Shown here piece after piece: positions 27,475-36,959 of a DNA stretch of 64,000 nt. A program made the position numbers and the translations under genes. Numbering within the stretch: the stretch's first letter is position 1; each line of letters opens with the position of its first letter. Origin of the DNA: Rhodobacteraceae bacterium IMCC1335 (GTDB lineage: Bacteria; Pseudomonadota; Alphaproteobacteria; Rhodobacterales; Rhodobacteraceae). The stretch is taken from contig CP046864.1 of the NCBI GenBank assembly GCA_039640495.1, forward strand, positions 558,001-622,000, in the 5' to 3' direction. Below the pieces are notes generated by a model that saw only the letters and a program-made list of their open reading frames with translations, was not told where the DNA came from and ran no database searches.

Positions 27475-27969
27475 TTAGGGATGTTGTGGTACAACTATAT
27501 ATGGTATGTCAAAGAAAATCTCCTCTAGATTTTCTCCTGATCCGATCCGATCTACCACCGCAAATAGCCCGGGAGTCTCTAGCGGGGTCAATACCCCATG
27601 CCAAATATTACGACGGAAATTGATCGCTTGACCGGGATCTGATAAGAAGGCAAGGGGCCCTCCGGGGCGGTTGTTTTTGTCTGGAGCCACGATAATTAGA
27701 AAGCGGTTCATGCTCATCGGAATAAAAGCTTGTGAGCCTTCCGGGTGGCGTTCCATCATCGTTAATTGATAGGGCAGATTGCGGGGCGTGGCGTCAAAAA
27801 GACTGATGCCGGCCCTGCCATCGGAAAAATCCAAACGCGCCAAATCATGAAAGCGCCCGCAAAGCCCCTGATTGATGATTTTATCGGCTGTGCCCTTTGC
27901 CTCTAAGATATCGCCAAATGGAGCAAATGCGGTGGCCGTAAGGGGCTGGGCGATGATCTCTTGGCTCAT
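27475..27969 (-). CDS. allA: Ureidoglycolate lyase
   Basis: AllA splits ureidoglycolate into glyoxylate and urea, the last step of the allantoin branch of purine degradation. The 164-residue cupin-like protein shows IIAQPLTATAFAPFGDILEA at the start, the FSDGRAGISLFDATPRNLPY and MERHPEGSQAFIPM segments, and NFRRNIWHGVLTPLETPGLF late in the chain (His in the active site region). I use the ATG at 27969, which overlaps the stop of the PuuE-UraD fusion as ATGA; the frame upstream of it is noise. It is followed by the permease gene. Confidence 0.92.
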   Translation of the reverse strand: MSQEIIAQPLTATAFAPFGDILEAKGTADKIINQGLCGRFHDLARLDFSDGRAGISLFDATPRNLPYQLTMMERHPEGSQAFIPMSMNRFLIIVAPDKNNRPGGPLAFLSDPGQAINFRRNIWHGVLTPLETPGLFAVVDRIGSGENLEEIFFDIPYIVVPQHP

Positions 27970-29381
27970 GGCAACAGTTGCTGCAAACGCAGCTCGGCAA
28001 TGCGCTCGACCTGCCGGCATGCGGTTTCAAACTCATCGGCGCTGTCATGTGCCAGCCGCGTTTGAAAGGCTGATAAGATCTCCGCCTTGCTAAAATCTCG
28101 CACGGCAATGATGAACGGGAAGCCGTACTTTTTCATATAGGCTGCGTTTAATTGGGTAAATTCGGCATCCTCTGCCTCGGTTAATGCATCTAGGCCCGCC
28201 GAGGCTTGCTCTGAGGTCGACTCGGCGGTGAGACGGTCTGCTTGGGCCAGTTTTCCCGCCAGATCCGGATGCGCGCGCAAAACACCCAGCCTGGCTTCAG
28301 CAGAGGCGGATCTGAAGATCCGTGCCAGCGCGTTATGCATCCCGATCGCGCTGTCATGCGCAGGCCCCAATTCCAGATCAAACGCCCCCTCTGCAATCCA
28401 AGCCGAATGTTCAAATACCCCGCCATATTGCGCTATAAATTGATCCTTTTGCATCGAGGAGGGCCGCTCAAACGGCTGCGGGGGGTGATGCTTGGCCCAG
28501 TGCTCGGCGATTTCAATGCGGCGGGCAAACCACACATCTTCATGGCTCTTTGCATAATCCATGAAGCGGCGCAGCGCCATAATGCGCCCCGGGCGTCCGA
28601 TCAGCCGGCAATGCAGCCCGATTGACATCATTTTGGGAGCGCCCGCGCGCCCTTCGGCGTAAAGCGCATCAAAACTATCTTTCAAATAGCTGTAAAACTG
28701 ATCACCTGAATTAAACCCTTGGGGGGCGGCAAAGCGCATATCATTGGCATCTAACGTATAGGGAATAATCAGCTGGTCACGCCCGTTAATCTTGCGCCAA
28801 TAAGGCAGGTCATCCGCGTATTCATCCGAAATATAATCAAATCCGCCTTCCGCAGCCACCAGCTCTACTGTGTTCATTGAGCAGCGCCCCGTATACCAGC
28901 CACGCGGCCGCTCGCCCACCACTTCTGTGTGCAGCCGCACAGCTTCGGCGATTTGCGCGCGTTCCTCTGCACGCGGCATGTCTTTATGCTCAATCCATTT
29001 TAAGCCATGGCTGGCAATTTCCCATTCTGCGCTTCGCATCGCCCGCATTTGCTCGGGATTGCGCGCCAAAGCGGTGGCAACGCCATAGATTGTCGCTGGG
29101 ATCTGCTGTTCGGTAAACAATCGGTGCACGCGCCAGAATCCGGCCCGCGCGCCGTACTCATAAAGGCTTTCCATATTCCAATGGCGTTGTCCTTGCCATT
29201 GCGCAGCGCCAACGATCTCTGACAGAAAAGCTTCCGAAGCCGCATCGCCATGCAATAGGCAGTTTTCGCCGCCCTCTTCGTAATTAATCACGAATTGCAC
29301 TGCAATCTTCGCGTTATTTGGCCAGTTGGCATGGGGCGGTGTGGCGCCGTATCCGCGCATGTCGCGTGTATAGCGGTTCAT
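27966..29381 (-). CDS. Allantoinase PuuE fused to OHCU decarboxylase UraD
   Basis: A 471-residue two-domain protein. Residues 1-300 are a cofactor-independent PuuE allantoinase of the polysaccharide-deacetylase fold (NYEEGGENCLLHGD, MESLYEYGARAGFWRVHRLF, EIASHGLKWIEH, IGLHCRLIGRPGRI). Residues from about 305 onward are 2-oxo-4-hydroxy-4-carboxy-5-ureidoimidazoline decarboxylase (AIGMHNALARIF region with the catalytic His, RLGVLRAHPDLAGKLAQ and MKKYGFPFIIAVRDF). The enzyme would turn OHCU into S-allantoin and then open allantoin to allantoate. Fusion is known in related bacteria. The gene is divergent from hiuH-puuD. Confidence 0.92.
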   Translation of the reverse strand: MNRYTRDMRGYGATPPHANWPNNAKIAVQFVINYEEGGENCLLHGDAASEAFLSEIVGAAQWQGQRHWNMESLYEYGARAGFWRVHRLFTEQQIPATIYGVATALARNPEQMRAMRSAEWEIASHGLKWIEHKDMPRAEERAQIAEAVRLHTEVVGERPRGWYTGRCSMNTVELVAAEGGFDYISDEYADDLPYWRKINGRDQLIIPYTLDANDMRFAAPQGFNSGDQFYSYLKDSFDALYAEGRAGAPKMMSIGLHCRLIGRPGRIMALRRFMDYAKSHEDVWFARRIEIAEHWAKHHPPQPFERPSSMQKDQFIAQYGGVFEHSAWIAEGAFDLELGPAHDSAIGMHNALARIFRSASAEARLGVLRAHPDLAGKLAQADRLTAESTSEQASAGLDALTEAEDAEFTQLNAAYMKKYGFPFIIAVRDFSKAEILSAFQTRLAHDSADEFETACRQVERIAELRLQQLLP

Positions 29382-29531
29382 TTTCTGCTCTCCTTACTGC
29401 TGCCAATCATGGGCCGACCGGTGCAATACATGTTAAAGTCTTTTTCTGCTTAGGGCCAGTTGCCCCACAGGCTTGTGCCTTTCGAAAATTCAGCCAATAT
29501 AGCTGGGATTTGATTTGTGAAAAGAGTACTT
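29382..29531. promoter_or_regulatory. Divergent promoter region of the urate cluster
   Basis: 150 bases separate the start codons of the leftward puuE-uraD gene and the rightward hiuH gene, so promoters for both halves of the urate cluster must lie here. I do not see a clear palindrome, and no dedicated regulator gene is in the cluster. Confidence 0.5.
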
Positions 29532-29888
29532 ATGCAAGGCTATTTGACAACCCATGTTTTGGACACCGCGCGGGGCTGCCCCGCTGCAGGACTGAAAATA
29601 GAGCTAATCCGCCATATGCCGGAAACGGGCCCGATCCCATTACAAACCACAATAACAAATGCGGATGGTCGCACTGATCGACCAATTTTACCGCAAGATG
29701 CCTTTGAATTAGGCAGTTATGAATTGATTTTTCACGCGGGGGCGTATCTGCGCGCGCAGGGGCAGGTTAAGGAGGCTGCGGTTTTTCTGGATTTGATTCC
29801 GATCCGATTCGAAATGCGCAGCGACGATCATTATCACGTGCCGTTATTGCTGTCTCCTTACGGGTATTCAACCTATCGCGGCAGCTAG
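29532..29888 (+). CDS. uraH: 5-hydroxyisourate hydrolase (transthyretin-like)
   Basis: This enzyme hydrolyses 5-hydroxyisourate, the product of urate oxidation, to OHCU. At 118 residues it has the family length, the N-terminal LTTHVLDTARGCPAAGL with the active-site His, the RPILP segment, and the C-terminal signature YSTYRGS. The ATG at 29532 follows a GA-rich site and fits the family start; an upstream GTG would add five residues. It precedes puuD by 21 bases, so HIU made by PuuD is passed on by a co-transcribed enzyme. Confidence 0.94.
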   Translation: MQGYLTTHVLDTARGCPAAGLKIELIRHMPETGPIPLQTTITNADGRTDRPILPQDAFELGSYELIFHAGAYLRAQGQVKEAAVFLDLIPIRFEMRSDDHYHVPLLLSPYGYSTYRGS

Positions 29889-29909
29889 CAAGATCTGTGG
29901 AGAATAAGA

Positions 29910-31163
29910 ATGTATGAGCTGTTTCTAATCTGGGATTGGTTTGAATTTGCCCTGCGCTGGTTGCATGTGATCACGGCGATTGCATGGATTGGCTCTTCGT
30001 TTTACTTTATCGCGCTTGATTTGGGGCTGCGCAAAGCACCTGATTTGCCCGCAGGCGCGCATGGCGAAGAATGGCAAGTGCATGGCGGTGGCTTTTACCA
30101 TGTGCGCAAATATTTGGTGGCCCCCAGCGATATGCCCGCGCATTTAACCTGGTTCAAATGGGAAAGCTACGCAACTTGGCTGTCGGGCGCGGCATTGCTG
30201 ATGGTGGTATATTGGGCGGGTGCTGAGCTGTATCTGATTGATTTGGCAAAAGCTGAACTCAGCGTTGTTCAGGCTATTTTGATCTCGGCTGGATCCTTGG
30301 CTGTGGGCTGGGTTATTTACGATGCTTTATGCAAATCGCGGCTTGGAAATACTCCAACAGCTTTGATGGTTTTACTGTTCATTCTTTTGGTGGCGATGGC
30401 TTGGGGCTATGATCAGATTTTTACCGGCCGCGCCGCTTTGTTGCATTTGGGAGCCTTCACTGCCACCATCATGTCGGCCAATGTGTTTTTTATAATTATG
30501 CCAAATCAACGCATTGTGGTGGCAGATCTGCAGGCGGGGCGCAGCCCTGATGCAAAATATGGTAAAATCGCCAAGCTGCGATCGACCCATAATAATTATT
30601 TAACTTTGCCGGTGATTTTTTTGATGTTGAGCAATCATAATCCGCTGGCTTTTGCCAGCCAGTATAATTGGTTGATAGCAGGTTTGGTATTTTTGATGGG
30701 GGTCACTATTCGCCATTATTTTAACACGCGCCATGCGCGCGCGGGGAACCCAACTTGGACATGGCCGGCCACTGTTATTTTGTTTATTTGCGTGATTTGG
30801 CTGTCAGGGCTGCCGCTTTGGCAGGACGAAGATTTGGACAGTCGCGGGATGTCTGAACAGCAAACGCTGTTTGCCAATGCTGACGGGTATGCGGCGGTTC
30901 ATGATATCGTGGTGGGGCGCTGCTCGATGTGCCACGCGCGCGAGCCGGTTTATGATGGGATCCGACGCGCACCTAAACACATATATCTGGAAACCGAATT
31001 TGACATCACGGCAGAGGCCAGGGCCGTGTTTTTGCAATCGGCGGCCAGTCACGCGATGCCTCCGGCGAATGTCACATGGATGGAAGAGGGCGAACGTGCA
31101 CAAATTCGGCGCTGGTTTCGAAACGCCACCGAGCACATGCCCTTGCGTGTCGCGCTGCAGTAA
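29910..31163 (+). CDS. puuD: Membrane-bound urate hydroxylase PuuD with cytochrome c domain
   Basis: PuuD oxidises urate to 5-hydroxyisourate at the membrane and feeds electrons into the respiratory chain instead of producing hydrogen peroxide. The 417-residue protein has about eight transmembrane helices, an early HVITAIAWIGSSFYFIALD segment with conserved His, WFKWESYATWLSG, and a C-terminal periplasmic cytochrome c domain with one heme motif CSMCH (about residue 336) and a downstream Met in SHAMPPANVTWM. This domain layout is diagnostic for the family. It is co-directional with uraH. Confidence 0.94.
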   Translation: MYELFLIWDWFEFALRWLHVITAIAWIGSSFYFIALDLGLRKAPDLPAGAHGEEWQVHGGGFYHVRKYLVAPSDMPAHLTWFKWESYATWLSGAALLMVVYWAGAELYLIDLAKAELSVVQAILISAGSLAVGWVIYDALCKSRLGNTPTALMVLLFILLVAMAWGYDQIFTGRAALLHLGAFTATIMSANVFFIIMPNQRIVVADLQAGRSPDAKYGKIAKLRSTHNNYLTLPVIFLMLSNHNPLAFASQYNWLIAGLVFLMGVTIRHYFNTRHARAGNPTWTWPATVILFICVIWLSGLPLWQDEDLDSRGMSEQQTLFANADGYAAVHDIVVGRCSMCHAREPVYDGIRRAPKHIYLETEFDITAEARAVFLQSAASHAMPPANVTWMEEGERAQIRRWFRNATEHMPLRVALQ

Positions 31164-31236
31164 GCGCAGCCCAGAAAAAAGAGAGTGGTTTCACATTCCG
31201 TAGCGGTTACACTTGCCTCGGAGAGCGAGCGGAAAG

Positions 31237-32112
31237 CTAGCTCAGCAGTGCCGCATGCTCCATTGCCTGCTTGATCAGCGCTTTCGTTGCCTCGCTCAGT
31301 GGGGTAAGCGGCAAACGTACGCTATCGTCGCAGCGGCCCAAAAGCGATAAGCCGTATTTTGCACCAACCAAACCAGGCTCGGTGAAAATTGCCTGATGCA
31401 GCGGCATCAGCCTGTCTTGGAGGGTTAGGGCAGCGGAATAATCCCCTGCCAAACAGGCTTCTTGCAATTGCGCGCACAGCGCGGGCGCAACATTGGCTGT
31501 AACTGAAATACACCCAATACCACCCTGCGCATTGAACCCATGCGCCGTTGCATCCTCGCCCGAGATCTGCAGAAAATCCGGCCCGCATGTGATGCGTTGT
31601 TGGCAGACGCGCTCCAAATCTCCCGTTGCGTCTTTGACGCCGATAATACGCGGCAGCTTGGCCAATTTCCCCATTGTTTCGGGTGACATATCCACCACCG
31701 AGCGGCCCGGAATATTATAAATCACAATCGGGAGATCGCAGGCATCATGCAATGTTTTAAAATGCGCGATGAGCCCCTCTTGCGTGGGCTTGTTATAATA
31801 GGGCGTAACCACCAAAGCGGCGCTTGCGCCCACGTCCTTGGCGTGATGCATAAACCGCAATGATTCGGCGGTATTGTTCGAGCCCGCGCCGGCCACAATC
31901 GGAATACGCCCGGCCGCGGCCTCGACAACCGCGCTGACCACCGCTTCATGTTCTTCATGGCTTAAGGTGGGGCTTTCTCCGGTCGTGCCCACCGGCACCA
32001 AACCATGGCTTCCCTCAGCAATATGCCACTCAACCAATGCTTTCAAACCCTCAAGATCCACGGCACCATTTTTGAAGGGCGTGATTAAAGCGGGCATAGA
32101 TCCTTTTAACAT
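31237..32112 (-). CDS. dapA: 4-hydroxy-tetrahydrodipicolinate synthase
   Basis: DapA condenses pyruvate and aspartate semialdehyde in lysine and peptidoglycan biosynthesis. The 291-residue TIM-barrel protein has the family start [51 protein letters not shown], the catalytic tyrosine in [13 protein letters not shown] and the Schiff-base lysine in [12 protein letters not shown]. It stands alone on the reverse strand, divergent from the lytic transglycosylase. Confidence 0.96.
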   Translation of the reverse strand: MLKGSMPALITPFKNGAVDLEGLKALVEWHIAEGSHGLVPVGTTGESPTLSHEEHEAVVSAVVEAAAGRIPIVAGAGSNNTAESLRFMHHAKDVGASAALVVTPYYNKPTQEGLIAHFKTLHDACDLPIVIYNIPGRSVVDMSPETMGKLAKLPRIIGVKDATGDLERVCQQRITCGPDFLQISGEDATAHGFNAQGGIGCISVTANVAPALCAQLQEACLAGDYSAALTLQDRLMPLHQAIFTEPGLVGAKYGLSLLGRCDDSVRLPLTPLSEATKALIKQAMEHAALLS

Positions 32113-32277
32113 GACGGGCGTCCTTGACTAGCTGGTTGGATCGGGCAGCGCATCGGCTCTTTGATCCCAGATTGATATTAGGCAACGCTTCGCCGATGTA
32201 AAAGAGGCAATTGGTTTCGGGCGATGGCTGCGCTACACTGCCAGTGTCTAGCCTTTTTGGAGCAAAAGTTGCAAGCA

Positions 32278-34212
32278 ATGTTGCGTGTCTTCCTGTTTTT
32301 TTTGCTCTTACCAGCCGCGTCCTTTGCGCTGACCGACGTGCCGCGCCCGTTCTCCCAAGCCCTCACGGCGATGGCGGCGGAAAAATGGGATCTGGCGCTG
32401 CGCTTTGCGGCAAAAGAAGGGCCGGTTGCGCGGGATGTGATTGAATGGCATTTGCACCGTGCCGGGAAGGGGACGGCGCCTGCGGCCTTATCGTTTTTGA
32501 AACGTCGTCCGGATTGGCCGGGCCTGCCCTATTTGCGTAAAAATGCCGAAGCAAGTTTTGCCGATGCCAGCCCCGAGCAAGTGCTGGCGTTTTTTCAACA
32601 GACCGCCGCTCAAACGGCCCAGGGCGCCTTGATACATGCCCGGGCTTTAGAGGCGATGAACCGCCCAGAGACGGCAAGGCTGGTGGTGCAAGAAGCCTGG
32701 CTGGGGCTGTCGATGTCACAAGCTGTTCAAGCGCAGTTTTTGGCGCGTTACCAAGCGGATCTATCTGGCTTGCATATCTCACGATTGCGCTGGTTGCTCT
32801 GGCATAATCATAACTCGCAAGCGCGCAATATGCTGGCCTTGGTGCCCAAGCCTGAGGCTGCTTTGGCGCGGGCGCGGTTGGCGTTGATGCAACAGCAGCC
32901 GGGCGTTGACGGATTGATTGCCCAGGTCCCAAAATCGTTACAATCGGATCCCCTATTGGCGCATGCGCGCTTTGTTTGGCGCGCGCGAAAGGGGCGCGCG
33001 GATGCGGCCTTGGCGCTGATTTTAGAACAAAGCAGCTCGGCAAAAACGCTTGGTGATCCGCCCGCTTGGGCCGAAAGGCGCCGGCATTTGGCGCGTGACT
33101 TATTGCGCAAGGGCGCCTATGCAACCGCCTATAAAATCGCAGCGCAGCACCATTTAAGCGCGGGCAGTAAAAAGGCCGAGCTTGATTGGCTTGCTGGTTA
33201 TACCGCGCTGAAATTCTTGGAAAAGCCGGACGCTGCAGAAAAGCATTTCAAAGATTTTCTCACCTCGGTGGAAACGCCAATTTCCTTGGCGCGCGGGCAT
33301 TATTGGCTGGCCTTGGCACAATCGCAAATGGGGCGCAATCAGGCCATGGCTGTAAGCATCAAGAGCGCTGCCAGCTACCCCACAACATTTTATGGATTGC
33401 TTAGCGCTGGATTGGCGGGTCGTGCCTTAAACGGGCCAGATTTTGCGCGCAGCTCTTTGCCTGATTGGCGCGGCGCTTCTTTTCAAGGCAGCTCAGTCTT
33501 TCAAGCGTCCATCGTTTTATTTGCCGCCCAGCAGGATCTGCTGGCCGAACGTTTTCTGACGCATATGGCAGAAACTCTGCCGGATCCGCAGATTTTATAT
33601 TTGGCCGATTTTTTGGAAGAGCTCGAAAAACCACGGGTTCTGGTGATGCTTGGCAAGCGCGCCGCTAGCCAAGGCCGCTATTTTCCACGCCCCACATTTG
33701 CGATGCATCCGTTGAGTGAGCTTGTGGTTGCGGGCAGTTCAGGCGAGCTGGCGCTGGCGATCGCCCGCCAAGAAACCGAATTTCGGACCGGCGTGGTCTC
33801 GCCCGTTGGGGCGTTGGGTATGATGCAGGTGATGCCGCTCACCGGGCGCGAAATGGCCCGAAAGCTTGGGTTGCGCTACCGCAGCGCGCGGGCGCGTGAT
33901 GATTGGCCGTATAATGTCCGCCTCGGCTCGGCATATTTGGCAGAGTTGAATAAAAAATATGATGGCAATATTGTGTTGGTGGCGGCGGCATATAATGCCG
34001 GGCCTGGCCGCGTGGATGCTTGGATCCGAGCGTCCGGCGATCCGCGCAATCCAGGGCAGGATATCGTTCATTGGATTGAGATGATACCATTTCAAGAAAC
34101 TCGGAATTATGTGATGCGGGTTACCGAAAGCCTGCCTGTCTACCGCGCGCGGCTCGGAAAAACGCCTTTGCCAAAAGCCTTTCTGGCGGAGCTTTCAGGG
34201 CATGGCTTTTAG
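32278..34212 (+). CDS. Soluble lytic murein transglycosylase
   Basis: A periplasmic peptidoglycan-cleaving enzyme of about 644 residues. After a signal peptide (LRVFLFFLLLPAASFA) comes a long alpha-helical superhelical region typical of Slt70-type proteins, then the C-terminal lysozyme-like domain (about 500-620). There the catalytic glutamate lies in AIARQETEFRTGVVSPVGAL, followed by GMMQVMPLTGREMA and the AAAYNAGPGRVDAWI motif. The ATG at 32278 gives the clean signal peptide. Its 3' end overlaps the convergent DMT transporter gene by 18 bases. Confidence 0.92.
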   Translation: MLRVFLFFLLLPAASFALTDVPRPFSQALTAMAAEKWDLALRFAAKEGPVARDVIEWHLHRAGKGTAPAALSFLKRRPDWPGLPYLRKNAEASFADASPEQVLAFFQQTAAQTAQGALIHARALEAMNRPETARLVVQEAWLGLSMSQAVQAQFLARYQADLSGLHISRLRWLLWHNHNSQARNMLALVPKPEAALARARLALMQQQPGVDGLIAQVPKSLQSDPLLAHARFVWRARKGRADAALALILEQSSSAKTLGDPPAWAERRRHLARDLLRKGAYATAYKIAAQHHLSAGSKKAELDWLAGYTALKFLEKPDAAEKHFKDFLTSVETPISLARGHYWLALAQSQMGRNQAMAVSIKSAASYPTTFYGLLSAGLAGRALNGPDFARSSLPDWRGASFQGSSVFQASIVLFAAQQDLLAERFLTHMAETLPDPQILYLADFLEELEKPRVLVMLGKRAASQGRYFPRPTFAMHPLSELVVAGSSGELALAIARQETEFRTGVVSPVGALGMMQVMPLTGREMARKLGLRYRSARARDDWPYNVRLGSAYLAELNKKYDGNIVLVAAAYNAGPGRVDAWIRASGDPRNPGQDIVHWIEMIPFQETRNYVMRVTESLPVYRARLGKTPLPKAFLAELSGHGF

Positions 34213-35067
34213 CCGCTCGCGCCAAAGGGTGAAAAGACCGGCCGCGATCACCAAGCTTGAGCCGATCAGGACATTCTGCTTTAAGGTTTCGCCGAACACA
34301 CTTAGACCGATCAAAGAGGCAAAGACCAGTTGCAAATAGGCAAAAGGCTGCACTGCGCTGGCTTCAGCCACTTCGTAACATTTGATCAACAGCCAATGTC
34401 CCAAAACCCCAGTGATACAAAGCGCGGCCATCCACAGCCAATCAGTTTGCACCATTGGTTGCCAAAACCAGATACCGATCGTGCTCATTACGATGGCGCC
34501 GATTGTTCCGGTCCAAAAAAAGCTGGTTTCCGCCGCGTCTTGACGGGCAGCATAGCGCGTCAGCAGGCCGTAAAGCGCGAATAAGATGGCGGATAAAAGC
34601 GGTATCGCCGCGGTGGTTGAAAAAACATCCGAGCCTGGATTGAGAATGATAACAACGCCGATAAATCCGACAAATATCGCAATCCAGCGCCGCCAACCCA
34701 CTTGTTCGCCCAAGATCGGTCCAGACAAAGCGGCGATCAACAAAGGATAGCAGGCAAAAACGGCATGGCTTTCGATCAAACCCAGCAGCTCGAAGGCGCT
34801 GACCATGACGCAGATTTCCAACGCCAAAAGCGCTCCGCGAAAGATTTGCAATACCGGCTGGCGGGTATAGGCCTGTTTTCGCAGCCCCCCGGGCTTGCGA
34901 TTGGCGAGGGCGATGACAAAAGCGGCAAAGAACCAATAGCGGATCATGACCACCATCAAGACGTTATATTCCGTTGCCAAATGCCGCGATATTCCATCTT
35001 GCACCGCAAACACCAAGGTGGTCAGGATCATCAAAAAAATCCCAAAATTGGGGTTATTCTGCATCAA
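34195..35067 (-). CDS. DMT superfamily (EamA) transporter
   Basis: An inner-membrane protein of 290 residues with ten hydrophobic helices arranged as two EamA repeats, typical of drug/metabolite transporters. Export of amino acids or other metabolites is usual for the family; the substrate is not evident. It starts inside the 3' end of the mnmD gene (14-base overlap), so the two are probably co-transcribed, and it is convergent with the transglycosylase gene. Confidence 0.88.
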   Translation of the reverse strand: MMQNNPNFGIFLMILTTLVFAVQDGISRHLATEYNVLMVVMIRYWFFAAFVIALANRKPGGLRKQAYTRQPVLQIFRGALLALEICVMVSAFELLGLIESHAVFACYPLLIAALSGPILGEQVGWRRWIAIFVGFIGVVIILNPGSDVFSTTAAIPLLSAILFALYGLLTRYAARQDAAETSFFWTGTIGAIVMSTIGIWFWQPMVQTDWLWMAALCITGVLGHWLLIKCYEVAEASAVQPFAYLQLVFASLIGLSVFGETLKQNVLIGSSLVIAAGLFTLWRERLKAMP

Positions 35068-35746
35068 TCAATCCTTTGGTGGCCAAGCTCATATGCCGTT
35101 TGCGGCCAAAGCCGGGCAATCGAGCCACCTTAAACCCTGCCGCTTGAAGATTGCGCCGTACCTCGCCCGCGGCGCTATAGGTGCTGGCGCTGCCGCCTGC
35201 CTGAGTTTTGTTATATATCGCTTGCAGAAGATCTGCTTGCCATAATTCGGGGTTTTTAGCCGGTGAAAACCCGTCAAGAAACCAGCAATCCGCTGCCCCC
35301 TGCCACAGGGGCAGGCTAAGCCGTGCATCACCTTGCACAAGCCTGAGCGTAATATCGGTGGTTTCAATTTGTCCAGTGGTCAGAAGGGTTTCCCAAAGCG
35401 GTGCGAATTCTGCGCTCAGCGTTTGCAGCATGGGAAAAGCAGCCTGCGCTTTGATCATATCTGCCGCGCTTAACGGAAAGGCTTCAAAACTGGTGAACAG
35501 CAAACGGCCTGGGCGATCTATGCGCCGCCAGCTTTCTAACAGGGTTAGAAAATTAAGCCCTGTGCCAAACCCCAATTCGGCGATCGAGAACCCGTCATGC
35601 AAACGCTCTGGCAAGCTATTGGCGTTTAAAAACACATGCTTGCTTTCGTCAAACCCGCTTTCCAATGAATAATAGGGGTCATCAAATTGCAAAGAGACGG
35701 GCACATTTTGCGCGCGCCATTCAAGTTTGGGATCTTGGGGTGTCAT
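35054..35746 (-). CDS. mnmD: tRNA (mnm5s2U34) methyltransferase MnmD (MnmC N-domain homologue)
   Basis: A SAM-dependent methyltransferase that completes the 5-methylaminomethyl-2-thiouridine modification at the tRNA wobble position. The 230-residue protein corresponds to the N-terminal half of E. coli MnmC: FDDPYYSLESGFDESKHVFL, the SAM loop IAELGFGTGLNFLTLLESWR, and WFLDGFSPAKNPELW. I use the ATG at 35746; the frame is open further upstream but without family similarity. It is divergent from an FAD oxidase resembling the other MnmC half, so the two activities are encoded separately. Confidence 0.9.
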   Translation of the reverse strand: MTPQDPKLEWRAQNVPVSLQFDDPYYSLESGFDESKHVFLNANSLPERLHDGFSIAELGFGTGLNFLTLLESWRRIDRPGRLLFTSFEAFPLSAADMIKAQAAFPMLQTLSAEFAPLWETLLTTGQIETTDITLRLVQGDARLSLPLWQGAADCWFLDGFSPAKNPELWQADLLQAIYNKTQAGGSASTYSAAGEVRRNLQAAGFKVARLPGFGRKRHMSLATKGLIDAE

Positions 35747-35813
35747 TTCAGAGGCCTTGTGAATGACGCGCTGCGCCGATAGGGACAATGCACCAGAAGC
35801 ATGAGGGTTGGCA

Positions 35814-36842
35814 ATGCTCGATGTAACGATCAGAGGGGCGGGTATTTTGGGCCTGTCCATCGCGTGGGAATGCTTGCAGCGCGGCGCCTCTGTGCAGGTG
35901 ATCGATCCTTATGGAGTGGCCTCGGGGGCCAGCGGCGGCATTGTTGGGGCATTGGCGCCGCATGTGCCCGAAAACTGGAATTCCAAAAAAGCCTTTCAAT
36001 TTGAAAGTCTGATGATGGCTGATAGCTTTTGGACCTCTGTGCAGGCTGCCTCTGGCCTATCAGCCGGGTATGCGCGTTTGGGCCGCGTGCAACCCTTGCC
36101 CGCGGATGCGTCGCTTGATCTGGCCCTGGCGAGGGGCGAAAATGCGCGTCAGCTCTGGCAGGGGCAAGCGGGCTGGCATGTGCTTAACGAGCGCCCCAGT
36201 TGGGCGCCAGACTCGGCGTCTGGATATTGGATCTTTGATGATTTATCGGCCCGCATCAATCCGCATGCGGCTTGTTTGGCTTTGGCCGAGGCGTTGCGCC
36301 GCTTAGGGGCCAGCATTTCAACGCAGGGGGTTGATCAAGGCCGCGTGCTCTGGGCCAGCGGCGTGCATGATTTGGCGCGGATCAGCGCGGCGCACAACCG
36401 CTCATTCGGAGGCGCTGTGAAAGGCCAAGCCGCGTTGCTACAGGTCGATCGTGCAGAGCATCCGCAGGTTTTCGCAGAGGCTTTGCATTTTGTTCCGCAT
36501 GAAGATGGAACGCTTGCGATCGGATCAACTTCAGAGCGCGAATTCAGCGCCGCCACCAGCACGGATGCGCAGCTTGAGGCCTTGCTAAATAAAGCCTATG
36601 CGATTTTCCCCGCTCTCGCGGGTGCGCCTGTCATTGCGCGCTGGGCTGGGGTGCGCCCCAGAAGCCGTAGTCGAGCTCCGGTTTTGGGCCGGCATCCTTT
36701 GCTTCCGGAGGCCTTCATTGCCAATGGTGGATTCAAGATCGGGTTTGGCATGGCGCCCAAAATTGCGCAGGTTATGGCGGATTTGATGCTATTGGAACAA
36801 GATCATATTCCAGAGGCCTTTCGGCCAGAGGCGTCGTTTTAA
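35814..36842 (+). CDS. FAD-dependent oxidoreductase resembling the MnmC C-terminal domain
   Basis: A DAO-family flavoprotein of 342 residues with the N-terminal FAD motif IRGAGILGLSIAWECLQRGA and the MnmC-like SGASGGIVGALAPHVPENWN segment. The C-terminal part has RWAGVRPRSRSRAPVLGRHP and NGGFKIGFGMAPKIAQVMAD. In MnmC this domain removes the carboxymethyl group from cmnm5U34. Divergence from mnmD supports that role, but glycine oxidase-like activity cannot be excluded. The ATG at 35814 has GAGGG upstream. Confidence 0.82.
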   Translation: MLDVTIRGAGILGLSIAWECLQRGASVQVIDPYGVASGASGGIVGALAPHVPENWNSKKAFQFESLMMADSFWTSVQAASGLSAGYARLGRVQPLPADASLDLALARGENARQLWQGQAGWHVLNERPSWAPDSASGYWIFDDLSARINPHAACLALAEALRRLGASISTQGVDQGRVLWASGVHDLARISAAHNRSFGGAVKGQAALLQVDRAEHPQVFAEALHFVPHEDGTLAIGSTSEREFSAATSTDAQLEALLNKAYAIFPALAGAPVIARWAGVRPRSRSRAPVLGRHPLLPEAFIANGGFKIGFGMAPKIAQVMADLMLLEQDHIPEAFRPEASF

Positions 36843-36959
36843 GGGGCGGAATTTTACATTTTGGGTGCGTTCTGGCCGAAAAACCGGCTGCGGCATGTTT
36901 TGACTTTTGCTCAGATTTATTGACACTGATATGAGAGCGCATTCATCCAAGAGGTTCGC

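Noticed and set aside
32363..33124. A 253-codon frame antisense to the lytic transglycosylase
   Set aside because: Proline/arginine/alanine-rich shadow translation with no recognisable domain, opposite a well-supported gene.
35744..35860. 5' extension of mnmD adding 38 codons
   Set aside because: The extension overlaps the divergent oxidase start, and family similarity begins at the ATG at 35746.
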